Part shown: positions 9,876 to 19,690 of the stretch, one piece after another | Layout of the letters: each line of letters opens with the position of its first letter | Numbering within the stretch: position 1 is the first letter of the stretch | Assembly (NCBI RefSeq): GCF_014158035.1 | Contig: NZ_JACFXW010000001.1 | Location: 248,001-312,000 of the forward strand | Direction of reading: 5' to 3' | Origin: Rhizobium sp. G21 | GTDB taxonomy: Bacteria; Pseudomonadota; Alphaproteobacteria; Rhizobiales; Rhizobiaceae | Length of the DNA stretch: 64,000 nt | The notes under the pieces: generated by a model | What the model was told of the DNA's origin: nothing | The model's input: the letters and a program-made list of their open reading frames with translations, nothing else | Database searches by the model: none | Position numbers and translations under genes: made by a program

Positions 9876-10400
9876 TTACCCGATATGCCCCGCAAAGCCG
9901 AGCGAGCGGGCTTCGTCGGCATTGCCGCTCGCGCCTGTGCGCCATTCCAACGCCGGCACTCCGGCCGCCGCCGCCGCGAACAACAATTGCAATCGCGCCT
10001 GGTCGAGAAGCGGCGAAGGGTCGGCGCAGCCGAGGCTGGTTCGCAGGCCGGCGCGGTCCCAGGTGAAGCCGACGAGGCGCGGCGAGGCGATCAGAGGTTT
10101 CTGCAGCGCGAGCACGGCGCGCGCGGTGTCGGCCATGCTGGCGACGACAGGCGTGGCGCCGTCGGCGATCCCCATCCGCGCTTCTGCGACCCGCAAAGCC
10201 GTCTCCGCTCTTTCGAGGCCCGCCAGGCCGGTGCAGCATCGGATGAGAAGCCCGTCGCTGCGCGCGCCAAGGGCCGATTGAAGGTCGGAGGCGAGGCGGT
10301 CCGACTCGCCGTTGACGAGCGCCAACGCCAATGGCGGCCGATCCGACTGAAACCAGCGAAGCGTCGCCAGAGCCGTCGCGGGAATGGAGTCTTCGTTCAT
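9876..10400 (-). CDS. Short HpcH/HpaI (CitE-like) aldolase-family protein
   Basis: 174 residues with CitE-like patterns: IRCCTGLAGLERAETALRVAEA (resembling the conserved ETA(R/E) segment), PLIASPRLVGFTWDRAGLRTSLG (resembling S-x-R-l-x-G-l-x-x-G-x-x-D-l) and RLQLLFAAAAAGVPALEW (resembling a region before the active-site Asp). It is much shorter than a standard 270-300 residue lyase and lacks the N-terminal barrel strands, so it may be an inactive or specialised form. Convergent with the flavin reductase gene. Confidence 0.6.
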   Translation of the reverse strand: MNEDSIPATALATLRWFQSDRPPLALALVNGESDRLASDLQSALGARSDGLLIRCCTGLAGLERAETALRVAEARMGIADGATPVVASMADTARAVLALQKPLIASPRLVGFTWDRAGLRTSLGCADPSPLLDQARLQLLFAAAAAGVPALEWRTGASGNADEARSLGFAGHIG

Positions 10401-10512
10401 TTCGCCGCTCGTCTCATAGAGTTAACCGACCCTCTCCAAACATGGTGAACCAATCTTAAACTTTTGCCGGATAGGCTCAATTCAGTACAGGGCGCGAGTC
10501 TGGGAGTCGGGC

Positions 10513-11652
10513 GTGATCATAGAGACGTTTATCCGTTGGGCGGAAAAGGCGAAAGCGTCCGAACGCGCCAAGGCGGCCAATGCGCTCGGCCGCGCCTATC
10601 TTCACTCGGTCATGGACGCGCATGAGCGTCAGGCGGCTCTCCTGGCCATGACCTGGCTGCTCGACGATTCCTCGCCGAAAGTTCGTCTGGCGCTCGCCCA
10701 GGCGCTGGGCGGTGCGGAGCAGGCGCCGCGAGCCCTCGTGCTCTCCCTCTGCCTGGACCAGCCGGAAATCGCCGCCGAAGTGATCGGCCGGTCGCCGATC
10801 CTGTCCGATATCGATCTCGTCGACCTCGCCGCCCGCGGCGATGGCGTCACCCGCGCTTTGATCGCCTCGCGCTATGTCTTGACGCAACCGGTCTGCGCGG
10901 CGATCGCCGAGATCGGCGACGAGGCGGAGATCGAGATCATGCTCGCCAATCCCGGCGCGATCGTCACGCGCCACAGCCTGCGGCGCATCGCCGAACGGCA
11001 TGCCGGCAGCGCCATCCTGCGCGAGATGCTGCTGGAGCGCGAGGAACTGCCGCTCGACGCCCGCCATCGACTGGCGCTCAGCCTGTCGGAGGCGCTCGGC
11101 GACAGCGATCTGGTGCGCAATATTCTCGGCGCGCGCCGCTCCGAGCGGCTGCTGCGCGAAGCCTGCGAAGAGGCGACGGTCGCGCTGGCCGGCGCAGCCG
11201 ACGTCGCCGACATGGACAGCCTGATCGACCATCTGGCGGAACAGGAATTCCTGACGCCCGCCTTCCTCATGCAGGCGCTCTGCCTCGGCAAGATCGATTT
11301 CTTCGCCGCCGCGATCTCGCATCTCTCGAGCCTGCAGGAAAAACGCGTCCGCTCCATTCTCGCCGATGGGCGCTGGCACGCGATCCGCGCTCTCTACGAG
11401 GCGGCGGGCCTCGCTCGGGAAATGTCCGAAGTGTTCGTCGAAGCCACGCTGGAATGGCGCCGTCAGGCGCTCGATCCTCATGCCCAGGGTTTCGGCGCGA
11501 TCGCCCTGAGGCTTGTGGATCGATTCCGCAGCCGCAAGGCGATCGGAGAATTGTCGAGCCAGCTCATCGACATGGTCGAACGGCTGCATTTCGTCGAACA
11601 GCGCCAGTCGGCTCGCGCTTACGCGTCATTCCTCGCGGTCGAGGCAGCTTGA
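10513..11652 (+). CDS. DUF2336 domain-containing protein
   Basis: 379 residues, all-alpha, with repeated helical pairs of HEAT-like type (LLDDSSPKVRLALAQALGGAEQAPRALVLSLCLDQPEIAAEVI, ADGVT-like and EIEIMLANPGAIVTRHSLRRIAERH). This is the DUF2336 family, common in Alphaproteobacteria and of unknown role. Cytosolic, with no signal peptide. Start is GTG at 10513. It is divergent from the CitE-like gene. Confidence 0.75.
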   Translation: MIIETFIRWAEKAKASERAKAANALGRAYLHSVMDAHERQAALLAMTWLLDDSSPKVRLALAQALGGAEQAPRALVLSLCLDQPEIAAEVIGRSPILSDIDLVDLAARGDGVTRALIASRYVLTQPVCAAIAEIGDEAEIEIMLANPGAIVTRHSLRRIAERHAGSAILREMLLEREELPLDARHRLALSLSEALGDSDLVRNILGARRSERLLREACEEATVALAGAADVADMDSLIDHLAEQEFLTPAFLMQALCLGKIDFFAAAISHLSSLQEKRVRSILADGRWHAIRALYEAAGLAREMSEVFVEATLEWRRQALDPHAQGFGAIALRLVDRFRSRKAIGELSSQLIDMVERLHFVEQRQSARAYASFLAVEAA

Positions 11653-11693
11653 GCATCCAAAGCACAGTGTGGGAATTGCCGATGCTTTCGGCG

Positions 11694-12110
11694 TTACGGT
11701 GAGATCTTCCGCGCGACCCAGGAATAGGTGTCGCCGACGAAATGCACCGGCGCTTCCACCGATTTCTGCAGCGCCGCACGGCTCGGCACGGCACGGCCGA
11801 ACAGCGCCTTGGCCCGCGTCATCAGCCCCTCGTGATCGTCCTTGTGGGCGGGCGGCGGCGCCGGCGGCTGCGAGACCGTACTTTCCGAGATGTCGGAGGA
11901 CGGCTCGATGTCGTCGCCCGTATCCGCCGTCTGGCAGATGGCCGCGACCATGGGCTTCTTGACGTTCTGATACCGTTTGAGGACGCTTTCCGACGCCGCG
12001 TCGCAGGCGGCGATGCTTTGCCATTCCTGCGACACCGACGCGACCGGCGTGCAGTGGACGCCGGAATCGTCGCAGCCCAGAATGCTCATCACGATGAATG
12101 CGGCCTTCAT
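11694..12110 (-). CDS. Hypothetical protein
   Basis: 138 residues: MKAAFIVMSILGCDDSGVHCTPVASVSQEWQS at the N-terminus may be a short hydrophobic export signal, followed by a region with cysteines (C13, C20, C35, C59), a proline-rich stretch PPAPPPAH, and an ending of helices. No family recognised. It lies between the DUF2336 gene and the HIT gene; the translation start fits AGGAACTGTC upstream of the ATG. Confidence 0.55.
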   Translation of the reverse strand: MKAAFIVMSILGCDDSGVHCTPVASVSQEWQSIAACDAASESVLKRYQNVKKPMVAAICQTADTGDDIEPSSDISESTVSQPPAPPPAHKDDHEGLMTRAKALFGRAVPSRAALQKSVEAPVHFVGDTYSWVARKISP

Positions 12111-12161
12111 GACAGTTCCTTTCCGCCCCCGTCATCCGGCTCGCATTCAATCATGGTGTTT

Positions 12162-12602
12162 TCATGAAATGAATTTCAGCGCTTCCCGGATCATCTCGGC
12201 ATTGTGGGCGAGCTTGCCGCCGTCTTCCATCTTGCCGCCATGCGGCTTCAACGCCACGCCGTCCTTGATCGGGATGATGTGGAAATGCAGGTGGAACACG
12301 GTCTGGCCTGCGGCTTCCTCGTTGTATTGGACGATCTTGACGCCGTCGGCGTGAAACGCCTTCTTGGCGGCGCGGGCGATCTTCTGCACCGTCGGCATCA
12401 GCCACATGAAGGTGGTCGGGTCGGCGTCGAGCAGATTGCGCGACGGCGTTTTCGGGATGACCAGCGCATGGCCTTCGGCCTGGGGCATGATGTCCATGAA
12501 AGCCAGCGTGTGCTCGTCCTCATAGATGGCGTGGCACGGAATCTGACCCTTGAGGATCTTCGAGAAAATGTTTTCGGGATCGTAGGGAATGGTTCCGGGC
12601 AT
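12162..12602 (-). CDS. HIT family hydrolase
   Basis: 146 residues. Histidine-triad nucleotide hydrolase of the HINT/Fhit-like group: the triad is HLHFHIIP near residue 100, with DPENIFSKILKGQIPCHAIYED and FMDIMPQAEGHALVIPK as the nucleotide-binding halves. Likely hydrolyses nucleoside phosphoramidates or dinucleotides. Start at 12602 is preceded by GGAG. It is the last gene of a minus-strand run ridA - GDPD - FemAB-like - HIT. Confidence 0.92.
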   Translation of the reverse strand: MPGTIPYDPENIFSKILKGQIPCHAIYEDEHTLAFMDIMPQAEGHALVIPKTPSRNLLDADPTTFMWLMPTVQKIARAAKKAFHADGVKIVQYNEEAAGQTVFHLHFHIIPIKDGVALKPHGGKMEDGGKLAHNAEMIREALKFIS

Positions 12603-12676
12603 GCGCGTTCTCCTCAGTCTGTAGAGAGAAATTTGCGCCCGAAACGATTTGTTTTCAAGCCGCTGAAGGCGGCAAT

Positions 12677-13844
12677 TCACTCTTCTTCGGCGCCGCTTTT
12701 TCGGAACGGGCTGTGTTCCGTCAAATAAGAGCCGATCGCCTCGACCTCGGCGCGCTCCTGGCGAAGATAGTCGTCGACCGCCCGCCTCAGGCCGGGATGG
12801 GCGATATAATGCGCCGAATGGGTGGTGACCGGCAGATAACCGCGCGCCAGTTTATGCTCGCCTTGCGCGCCGGCTTCCACCCGCTTCAAGCCTCGATCGA
12901 GCGCGAAATCGATGGCCTGATGATAGCAGACCTCGAAATGCAGGAAGGGATGATCCTCGATACAGCCCCAGTGGCGGCCATACAGCGCGTCGGACCCGAT
13001 GAAGTTGATGGCGCCCGCCACATAGCGGCCTTCGCGTTTGGCCATCACCAGCAGGATGTCGTCGGCCATGCGCTCGCCGATCAGCGAATAGAAGCTGCGA
13101 GTGAGGTAAGGGCGGCCCCATTTGCGGCTGCCGGTGTCCATGTAGAAGTCGTAGAACTGGTCCCAAATGTCTTCGGTCAGATCCTTGCCGGTGAGCCAGT
13201 CGATGGAAATGCCGTTCTCCAGCGCAGCGCGCCGTTCTTTCTTCAGCGCCTTGCGCTTGCGCGAGGCGAGCGTTTCGAGAAACTGGTCGTGGTTCGCGTA
13301 GCCGGCATTTTGGAAATGGAACTGCTGATCGGTGCGGTGCAGGAAGCCTTGCGCCTCCAGAAGCCGCCACTCCTCCTCCGGCAGGAAGGTCGCATGCGCG
13401 GAGGACAAGCCGAGTTCGTCCGTCTCTTCCTGGATGGCGGCGGCGAGGCGTCGCATCAAGGCGGGCCGATCTTCGCCGTCGGCCGTCAACAGCCGCGGGC
13501 CCGTGGCGGGTGTGAAGGGTGCGGCGATCTGGAGTTTGGGATAATAACGGCCGCCGGCGCGTTCGAAGGCCTGCGCCCAGCCATGGTCGAAGACATATTC
13601 GCCCTGGCTATGGCTCTTGAGATAGCCGGCGACGGCGCCGACCAGCCGGCCCTCGTCCTCCAGCAGCAGATGCCGGCCCATCCAGCCGGTTTTCGCCACC
13701 GCCGATCCCGACTCTTCGACTGCCGAGAGAAAAGCGTAGGAGGCGAAGGGATTGTAGTCGGGCCCGCCGCGGCGGGCGCCGGTGAGCTGGCCCCCAGGCT
13801 TCCGGGTCGATGTCCCCAAAACTCTGAACCAGCCGGGTCTTCAT
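12677..13844 (-). CDS. FemAB-like GNAT acetyltransferase (DUF482 / PF04339 type), frameshifted
   Basis: About 389 residues. FemAB-like GNAT-type protein (FemAB_like / DUF482 family): NPFASYAFLSAVEESGSA at the N-terminus, KRKALKKERRAA, FYDFYMDTGSRKWGRPYLTRSFYSLI and GSDALYGRHWGCIEDHPFLHFEVCYHQAIDFAL are typical. The ATG at 13844 overlaps the GDPD stop as ATGA, so it is the natural start. The frame shifts at the C run 13791-13795 (five G on the coding strand; four would restore EAWGQLTGARR). Its partners upstream are GDPD and RidA. Acceptor unknown. Confidence 0.8.
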
Positions 13845-14563
13845 GCCGCCTGCGTTTCCGGCGAAAAGCCTTCGAAAGTGATCTGGTCGACATGAGCGTC
13901 CGAATGCGCCTTGAGTTCAGGCGTCCGCACCGTCCAGGAGATCACCGGCACGCCGCGCTGTTTCTGTTCGCTGACGAAAGCGTTCGGCAGATGCATGACA
14001 TTGTAGGAAATGAAGTCGAGGCCGTAGGCCATCGCCTTGCGGTGAAGGGCGAAATCACTGTCCTTTACGCCCTCGGCGGTGAGGCCGACGGGGTAGGGGC
14101 TTTCGAGCGCCTTCAATTCCTCGAGCAGCCACACGTCGAAGCTCATCAGCGCGACCTCGCCCTGATAGCCTTCGAGCGTTTCGAGCACGGCGGAGGCGAA
14201 GCCTTCGTCGTCGCCCCGGCGGCCCTTGAGCTCCAGCACCAGCGGCGCGCGGCCCTTGACCAATCGCAGAAGCGCCTTGAGCGACGGCACCTTGTCCCTG
14301 GTGCCGCCGATCGAGATCAGGCCGAGCTCGCCGGAGGTCTTTTCGCGCACATCGCCCTTGATGTTGCAGAGCCGTTCCATGTCGTCGTCGTGAAAGACGA
14401 CGGGCTCGGCGTCGGAAGCGTATTGCAGGTCGCATTCGATGGCGTAGCCGCCCGCGATCGCCGCCTCGAATGCCGACAGCGTGTTTTCCCACACCGCCTT
14501 GTTGCCGTCATGCAGTCCACGATGAGCGATGGGGCGGCGAATGATGAACGAGGCGTCGGCCAT
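13841..14563 (-). CDS. Glycerophosphodiester phosphodiesterase family protein
   Basis: 240 residues. GDPD-fold enzyme that cleaves glycerophosphodiesters to sn-glycerol-3-phosphate and alcohol. Conserved motifs are AHRGLHD (catalytic His), ENTLSAFEAAIAGGYAIECDLQ (metal-binding Glu and Asp) and VFHDDDMERL (second His), with ELKG and SWTVRTPE later. Its ATG overlaps the ridA stop by one base, and its own stop overlaps the next ATG, so this is a tight operon. Confidence 0.92.
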   Translation of the reverse strand: MADASFIIRRPIAHRGLHDGNKAVWENTLSAFEAAIAGGYAIECDLQYASDAEPVVFHDDDMERLCNIKGDVREKTSGELGLISIGGTRDKVPSLKALLRLVKGRAPLVLELKGRRGDDEGFASAVLETLEGYQGEVALMSFDVWLLEELKALESPYPVGLTAEGVKDSDFALHRKAMAYGLDFISYNVMHLPNAFVSEQKQRGVPVISWTVRTPELKAHSDAHVDQITFEGFSPETQAA

Positions 14564-15030
14564 TATCTCACTTCCAGGATGGCGTCGATTTCCACCGCCG
14601 CATTGAGCGGCAGCGCCGCCACGCCATAGGCGGCGCGGGCATGCTTGCCGGCGTCGCCCAGGACGTCGGCGAGGAAATTCGACGCGCCGTTGGCGACCAG
14701 ATGATGTTCATAGAAATCGGGCGCGGAAGAGACCATGCAGGTTATACGCACGACGCGGGTGATCCGGCTCAGATCGCCGCCGAGTGCGGCCTTGGCCTGG
14801 GCCAGAATGTTGACGGCGCAGTTCTTCGCCGCCTCCTGGGCCTCGGAGACCATGACGCCGGCGCCGAGCTGGCCGGTATGGGAGAGCTTGCCGTCAACGA
14901 GCGGCAGCTGACCCGAGATGAACAGCTGGTCGCCGCTCTGGACGAAGGGCACGTAATTGGCCGCCGGGGCCGCCGCCTGCGGCAGGGTCACGCCGAGTTC
15001 TTCGAGTTTCGCGTCGATCGCGTTCGCCAT
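14563..15030 (-). CDS. RidA family protein
   Basis: 155 residues. RidA/YjgF/YER057c/UK114 family, trimeric enamine/imine deaminases or related hydrolases. Family segments are LFISGQLPL, GAGVMVSEAQEAAKNCAVNILAQAKAALG and VVRITCMVSSAPDFYEHHLVANGASNFLADVLG, with KHARAAYGVAALPLNAAVEIDAI at the C-terminus. First gene of the minus-strand run with GDPD, FemAB-like and HIT genes. Confidence 0.92.
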   Translation of the reverse strand: MANAIDAKLEELGVTLPQAAAPAANYVPFVQSGDQLFISGQLPLVDGKLSHTGQLGAGVMVSEAQEAAKNCAVNILAQAKAALGGDLSRITRVVRITCMVSSAPDFYEHHLVANGASNFLADVLGDAGKHARAAYGVAALPLNAAVEIDAILEVR

Positions 15031-15147
15031 GGTCGTCCTCGCCTTTCAAATGATTTTTGTTTGCCGATCCGGTCGGATCGTCTATTTCCTGTGAAGCTGA
15101 CGGCTCTTACTTAATCGCAATCGGATGCGGCGCAACAGGAGATTTGC

Positions 15148-15978
15148 ATGATTTCGCGGCGTGTATTTTCAGCGGCGATCCTCTCGGTTCTGTCGGCCTC
15201 CAGCCTGACGCCGGCGCTGGCGCAGACGCCGGCCGGCCTCGTGCCGCATCGCGCCGTCTATAATCTCGAACTCGCGGAGGCGTCGGAAAGATCCGGCATT
15301 TCCAACATGTTCGGCCGCATGGTGTATGAATTCACCGGTTCGGCCTGCGAAGGCTGGCGGGTGAATTTCCGCTTCGTGACCCAGCTCGAATCGGGCGGCG
15401 AGAAGAAGACCACCGACCAGCAGAGCTCGACCTTCGAGGATCCGAAATCCGGTCGATTCGAGTTCGAATCGCGCACCTACAACGAGGACCGGCTCGAGAA
15501 GGAAGTGAACGGCTTCGCCGAGCGCAAACCGGAGGGCATCGCGGTGGACATCACCTCGCCGGAAGAGAAACAGGTCGATCTCGCCAATGCCCGCTTCCCC
15601 ACCCAGCATACGCTGGACGTTCTGAACATCGCGGCAAAGGGCCAGCACTTCTACGAAGCGCGGATCTTCGACGGGTCCGATGACGGCGACAAGACGCTGG
15701 TGACCTCCACGGTTGTCGGCGCGCCTGTGGCCACCGACACCGACGCCAAGGACCTCAAGGCGATCGGGGCGCTCAAGGACGAGAAGGCATGGCCGGTCAC
15801 CATCGCCTATTTCGAGGACGGCAAGATGACGGATGCGCTGCCGAACTACCGCATGTCCTTCAAGCTTTTCCCCAACGGCGTTTCCCGAGACCTGACCATG
15901 GACTATGGCGACTTCGTGCTGAAGGGCAGCCTGGTGAAGCTGGACATGCTGCCGGGCGAGGGCTGCAAGAGCAAATAG
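15148..15978 (+). CDS. eipB: EipB/DUF1849 periplasmic cell-envelope integrity protein
   Basis: 276 residues with a signal peptide, cleaved after PALAQ. The mature protein matches DUF1849: GLVPHRAVYNLELAEASERSGI, GRMVYEFTGSACEGWRVNFRF, and LPNYRMSFKLFPNGVSRDLTMDYGDFVLKGSLVKLDMLPGEGC. EipB of Brucella is a periplasmic beta-spiral protein needed for envelope integrity. The two conserved cysteines (in the GSACEGW segment and the C-terminal GEGCKSK) match the disulfide known for EipB. Its own promoter is likely, since the gap to rpsB is about 190 bases. Confidence 0.88.
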   Translation: MISRRVFSAAILSVLSASSLTPALAQTPAGLVPHRAVYNLELAEASERSGISNMFGRMVYEFTGSACEGWRVNFRFVTQLESGGEKKTTDQQSSTFEDPKSGRFEFESRTYNEDRLEKEVNGFAERKPEGIAVDITSPEEKQVDLANARFPTQHTLDVLNIAAKGQHFYEARIFDGSDDGDKTLVTSTVVGAPVATDTDAKDLKAIGALKDEKAWPVTIAYFEDGKMTDALPNYRMSFKLFPNGVSRDLTMDYGDFVLKGSLVKLDMLPGEGCKSK

Positions 15979-16168
15979 ACGGTGTTTCGAGCGCCGAACG
16001 TCGAAATCTCGGCGTCGTCGCTTGCATTCGCGGGCGTTTCGGTTTAAGGCGCGCCCATTCCACACGTGAAGTCGGGCCTGTCCGGGAGAAATCCGGTCCG
16101 GTCCACCCGGTGGCGGGGCAACCTGCTTCAAGCTTCACGGAGGTTCAACCGGAAAAGGAGTCAGAGGC

Positions 16169-16927
16169 ATGGCATTGCCCGATTATTCCATGCGCCAGCT
16201 GCTGGAAGCAGGCGTTCATTTTGGTCACCAGACCCATCGCTGGAACCCGAAGATGAAGAAGTACATCTTCGGCGATCGCGGCGGCATCCACATCATCGAT
16301 CTCGCCCAGTCCGTGCCGATGCTGCATCAGGCGCTGAAGGTCATCAGCGACACCGCCGCCAACGGCGGCCGCGTGCTGTTCGTCGGCACCAAGCGCCAGG
16401 CGTCCGACATGATCGCCGACGCCGCCAAGCGTTCGGCCCAGTATTATGTCAACTCCCGCTGGCTCGGCGGCATGATGACCAACTGGAAGACCATTTCCAA
16501 CTCGATCCAGCGCCTGCGCAAGGTCGACGAAATCCTCGCCTCCAACGGCTCGGGCTATTCCAAGAAGGAACGCCTGAACCTCGAGCGCGAACGCGAGAAG
16601 CTCGAAAAGGCTCTCGGCGGCATCCGCAACATGGGCGGCACGCCGGATCTGATGGTCGTGATCGACACCAACAAGGAAAAGATCGCCATCGATGAAGCCA
16701 AGCGCCTGGGCATCCCGGTCGTCGCCATCATCGACTCCAATTGCGATCCGGACCTGATCGACTATCCGATCCCCGGCAACGACGACGCCTCGCGCGCCAT
16801 CGCTCTGTATTGCGACCTGTTCGCCCGCGCGGCTCTCGACGGCCTGTCCCGTCAGCACGCCGCTTCCGGTCAGGACCTCGGCGCCGTCGCCGAGCCGATC
16901 GCCGAGCCGGCTCTGGCCGACGCCTAA
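16169..16927 (+). CDS. rpsB: 30S ribosomal protein S2
   Basis: 252 residues. Component of the small ribosomal subunit. Signature segments: [25 protein letters not shown] at the N-terminus, [38 protein letters not shown] and [24 protein letters not shown]. Start at 16169 has AAAAGGAG upstream. Next to tsf, as in most bacteria, but separated from it by two hairpins. Confidence 0.97.
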   Translation: MALPDYSMRQLLEAGVHFGHQTHRWNPKMKKYIFGDRGGIHIIDLAQSVPMLHQALKVISDTAANGGRVLFVGTKRQASDMIADAAKRSAQYYVNSRWLGGMMTNWKTISNSIQRLRKVDEILASNGSGYSKKERLNLEREREKLEKALGGIRNMGGTPDLMVVIDTNKEKIAIDEAKRLGIPVVAIIDSNCDPDLIDYPIPGNDDASRAIALYCDLFARAALDGLSRQHAASGQDLGAVAEPIAEPALADA

Positions 16928-16936
16928 TATCGACAT

Positions 16937-16956
16937 GGGCAGGCTCAGGCCTGCCC
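16937..16956 (+). terminator. Perfect hairpin just after rpsB
   Basis: GGGCAGGC / GCCTGCCC with loop TCAG, beginning 9 bases after the rpsB stop. No T run follows; it may protect the 3' end of the rpsB mRNA or act together with the next hairpin. Confidence 0.5.
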
Positions 16957-16967
16957 AGAGACTTCAG

Positions 16968-17008
16968 GGCAAAGGTCCCGGCGGTCCCCGCCCGAGGCCT
17001 TTGCCTTT
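16968..17008 (+). terminator. Hairpin between rpsB and tsf
   Basis: Arms GGCAAAGG (16968-16975) and CCTTTGCC (16998-17005), followed by TTT. A partial terminator here would set the rpsB to tsf expression ratio. Confidence 0.5.
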
Positions 17009-17162
17009 CTGATATCCAGGACTGCGTTCGACGACCATGACCGAGCTCGACAGGGCCTGTCACATGCGTGTCACGCGTCTGGCTAAACTCCGTCCGCAAA
17101 GCGCGGCCCGCTGAATTCATCTGGAAGCACGGCGCGGCTCGCCGACATGAAAGAGGTTTGAA

Positions 17163-18089
17163 ATGACTGCTATTACGGCTGAAATGGTCAAGACCCTGCG
17201 CGAAAAGAGCGGCGCGGGCATGATGGATTGCAAAAAGGCCCTCGCCGAAACCGGCGGCGACATGGAAGCCGCCATCGACTGGCTGCGCGCCAAGGGCATC
17301 GCCAAGGCCGACAAGAAGTCCGGCCGCACCGCTGCGGAAGGCCTGATCGGCATCGCCTCCAACGGCGCGAAGGCGGTGGCCGTCGAGCTGAACTCCGAAA
17401 CCGATTTCGTCGCCCGCAACGAAGCGTTCCAGGAACTGGTCCGCGGCGTCGCAGCCGTGGCGCTGACCACGGACGGCACTGTCGAAGCCGTCTCCAAGGC
17501 GACCTATCCCGCCACCGGCAAGTCGGTCGAAGATTCGATCAAGGACGCGATCGCCACCATCGGCGAAAACATGACGCTGCGTCGTTCGGCTCTCCTGCAG
17601 GTCGAAGACGGCGTGGTCGCCACCTATATCCACAACGCGGCCGGTGACGGCATCGGCAAGCTCGGCGTTCTCGTGGCGCTGAAGTCTGTCGGCGACAAGG
17701 AAGTTCTGAACTCGATCGGTCGTCAGGTCGCGATGCATATCGCCGCCACCAACCCGCTCGCCATCCGCGCCGAAGAAGTGGACGCCGCCGTCGCCGAGCG
17801 CGAACGCAACGTGTTCATCGAGCAGGCCCGCGAATCCGGCAAGCCGGACGCCATCATCGAAAAGATGGTCGACGGCCGCATGCGCAAGTTCTTCGAAGAA
17901 GTCGCGCTGCTGTCGCAGGCTTTCGTGATCAACCCGGACATCACCGTCGGCCAGGCCGTCAAGGACGCTGAAAAGCTCGCCGGCGCCGAAATCGAAGTGA
18001 CCGGCATGGTCCGCCTCCTGCTCGGCGAAGGCGTCGAGAAGGAAGAGACCGACTTCGCGGCCGAAGTCGCCGCCGTCGCCAAGAAGTAA
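17163..18089 (+). CDS. tsf: Elongation factor Ts
   Basis: 308 residues. Guanine-nucleotide exchange factor for EF-Tu. N-terminal UBA-like segment [37 protein letters not shown], then the signature [15 protein letters not shown] and a dimerisation domain with [11 protein letters not shown] and [34 protein letters not shown]. Start at 17163 has GAGG nearby. Confidence 0.97.
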   Translation: MTAITAEMVKTLREKSGAGMMDCKKALAETGGDMEAAIDWLRAKGIAKADKKSGRTAAEGLIGIASNGAKAVAVELNSETDFVARNEAFQELVRGVAAVALTTDGTVEAVSKATYPATGKSVEDSIKDAIATIGENMTLRRSALLQVEDGVVATYIHNAAGDGIGKLGVLVALKSVGDKEVLNSIGRQVAMHIAATNPLAIRAEEVDAAVAERERNVFIEQARESGKPDAIIEKMVDGRMRKFFEEVALLSQAFVINPDITVGQAVKDAEKLAGAEIEVTGMVRLLLGEGVEKEETDFAAEVAAVAKK

Positions 18090-18128
18090 GACTTAGCGAA
18101 CCTTTATTCAAAAGGTCGAAACGAAACC

Positions 18129-18160
18129 GAAGGGCATTGCGTGACAACGCGATGCCCTTC
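18129..18160 (+). terminator. Long hairpin after tsf
   Basis: GAAGGGCAT-TGCGT and ACGCG-ATGCCCTTC arms close a 4-base loop (GACA), with one internal mismatch. No T run follows, so this could be a weak terminator or an RNA end-protecting stem before pyrH. Confidence 0.55.
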
Positions 18161-18300
18161 GTGTATCGGGCAAGGCCACAGGATGATTCCGATCGGAGTC
18201 GTCGACGCGGGGCCGCGCCTAGGTCCCGCCCGCGGCGGTCCCCGCTTTCGAAGAGCGATGCCGGCCAGTCGCGTGAAAAACCAGATGTTCGGGAGACGAT

Positions 18301-19023
18301 ATGACGTCCACTCCAATCTACAAACGGGTGCTTTTGAAAGCCTCAGGCGAAGCGCTGATGGGAAGCCAGGGCTTCGGCATCGACGTGGCGGTCGCGGACC
18401 GCATCGCCAATGACATTTTCGAGGCCCGCAAGCTCGGCGTCGAGGTCGGCGTCGTTGTGGGCGGCGGCAATATCTTTCGCGGCGTCGCCGTGGCCTCCAA
18501 GGGCGGCGATCGCGTCACCGGCGATCACATGGGCATGCTGGCCACCGTCATCAACGCGCTGGCGCTCGCCACCTCGCTGCGCAAGCTCGACATCGACACG
18601 GTCGTGCTCTCGGCCATCGCCATGCCGGAGATCTGCGAGAGCTTCTCGCAGCGCGCCACGCTCTATCACCTGTCGCTCGGCCGCGTGGTGATCTTCGCCG
18701 GCGGCACCGGCAATCCCTTCTTCACCACCGATTCGGCCGCGGCGTTGCGCGCCGCCGAGATGGGCGCGGAGGCGATCTTCAAGGGCACGCAGGTCGACGG
18801 CATCTATTCCGCCGATCCCAAGAAGGATCCGCACGCCACGCGTTTCGACGAGTTGACCCATTCCGAAGTGCTCGAAAAAGGCCTGGCGGTCATGGATGTC
18901 GCCGCCGTCGCGCTGGCGCGGGAGAACCACATTCCGATCATCGTCTTCTCGATTCACGAAGATGGTGAATTCTCGCGCATCCTGACCGGCGGCGGACGCC
19001 GCACGATCGTCAAGGACGCTTAA
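18301..19023 (+). CDS. pyrH: UMP kinase
   Basis: 240 residues. Converts UMP to UDP in pyrimidine synthesis. Family segments: YKRVLLKASGEALMG, VGVVVGGGNIFRG, RVTGDHMGMLATVINALAL and FAGGTGNPFFTTDSAAALRAAEMGAEAI, with KGTQVDGIYSADPKKDP. Hexameric bacterial UMP kinase. Followed by frr, as usual. Confidence 0.97.
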   Translation: MTSTPIYKRVLLKASGEALMGSQGFGIDVAVADRIANDIFEARKLGVEVGVVVGGGNIFRGVAVASKGGDRVTGDHMGMLATVINALALATSLRKLDIDTVVLSAIAMPEICESFSQRATLYHLSLGRVVIFAGGTGNPFFTTDSAAALRAAEMGAEAIFKGTQVDGIYSADPKKDPHATRFDELTHSEVLEKGLAVMDVAAVALARENHIPIIVFSIHEDGEFSRILTGGGRRTIVKDA

Positions 19024-19085
19024 AATCAACTGGATGGCTGCTCGCCGGGGGCGGCGGGCCGAATTTGTGAAAACGGGAGCTGGTT

Positions 19086-19646
19086 ATGAGCTTGAAATTC
19101 GATCTCAAGGAGTTGAAGCGCCGGATGGAAGGCGCCGTGGCGGCGTTCAAGAGCGATATCGCCTCGCTGCGCACCGGTCGCGCCTCGGCCAATATTCTCG
19201 ATCCCGTGCAGGTGGAAGCCTATGGTTCGCGCATGCCGCTGAACCAGGTCGCCAACATCACCGTGCCGGAGCCGCGCATGCTGGCGGTGTCGATCTGGGA
19301 CAAATCGATGGTCAAGGCCGTGGAAGTCGCGATCCGCGAATCGAATCTCGGCCTCAACCCGATCATCGAAGGCCAGAACATGCGCATCCCGCTTCCGGAG
19401 CTCAACGAAGAGCGCCGCAAGTCGCTCGTCAAGGTCGCGCATGATTACGCCGAAAAGGCCAAGGTTGCGGCCCGCCACGTTCGTCGCGACGGCATGGACG
19501 CCCTTAAAAAGGCCGAAAAGGACGGCGACATGGGACAGGACGACAGCCGGTCCAATTCCGAGAAGGTCCAGAAGATGACCGACGACACCATTTCGGAAAT
19601 CGACCGCTTGCTTCAGGACAAGGAAAAGGAAATCATGCAGGTCTAA
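19086..19646 (+). CDS. frr: Ribosome recycling factor
   Basis: 186 residues. Splits post-termination ribosomes together with EF-G. Segments [39 protein letters not shown] and [52 protein letters not shown] are diagnostic. Start ATG at 19086, with GGGAG nearby. In line with pyrH and uppS. Confidence 0.97.
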   Translation: MSLKFDLKELKRRMEGAVAAFKSDIASLRTGRASANILDPVQVEAYGSRMPLNQVANITVPEPRMLAVSIWDKSMVKAVEVAIRESNLGLNPIIEGQNMRIPLPELNEERRKSLVKVAHDYAEKAKVAARHVRRDGMDALKKAEKDGDMGQDDSRSNSEKVQKMTDDTISEIDRLLQDKEKEIMQV

Positions 19647-19690
19647 ACTGACAGGCATGATGGGCGGCATCGAACGGCGAGCTTATTTTA

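Noticed and set aside
12713-14629. 638-residue open frame on the plus strand
   Set aside because: Antisense to the FemAB-like, GDPD and RidA genes, all of which show clear family motifs.
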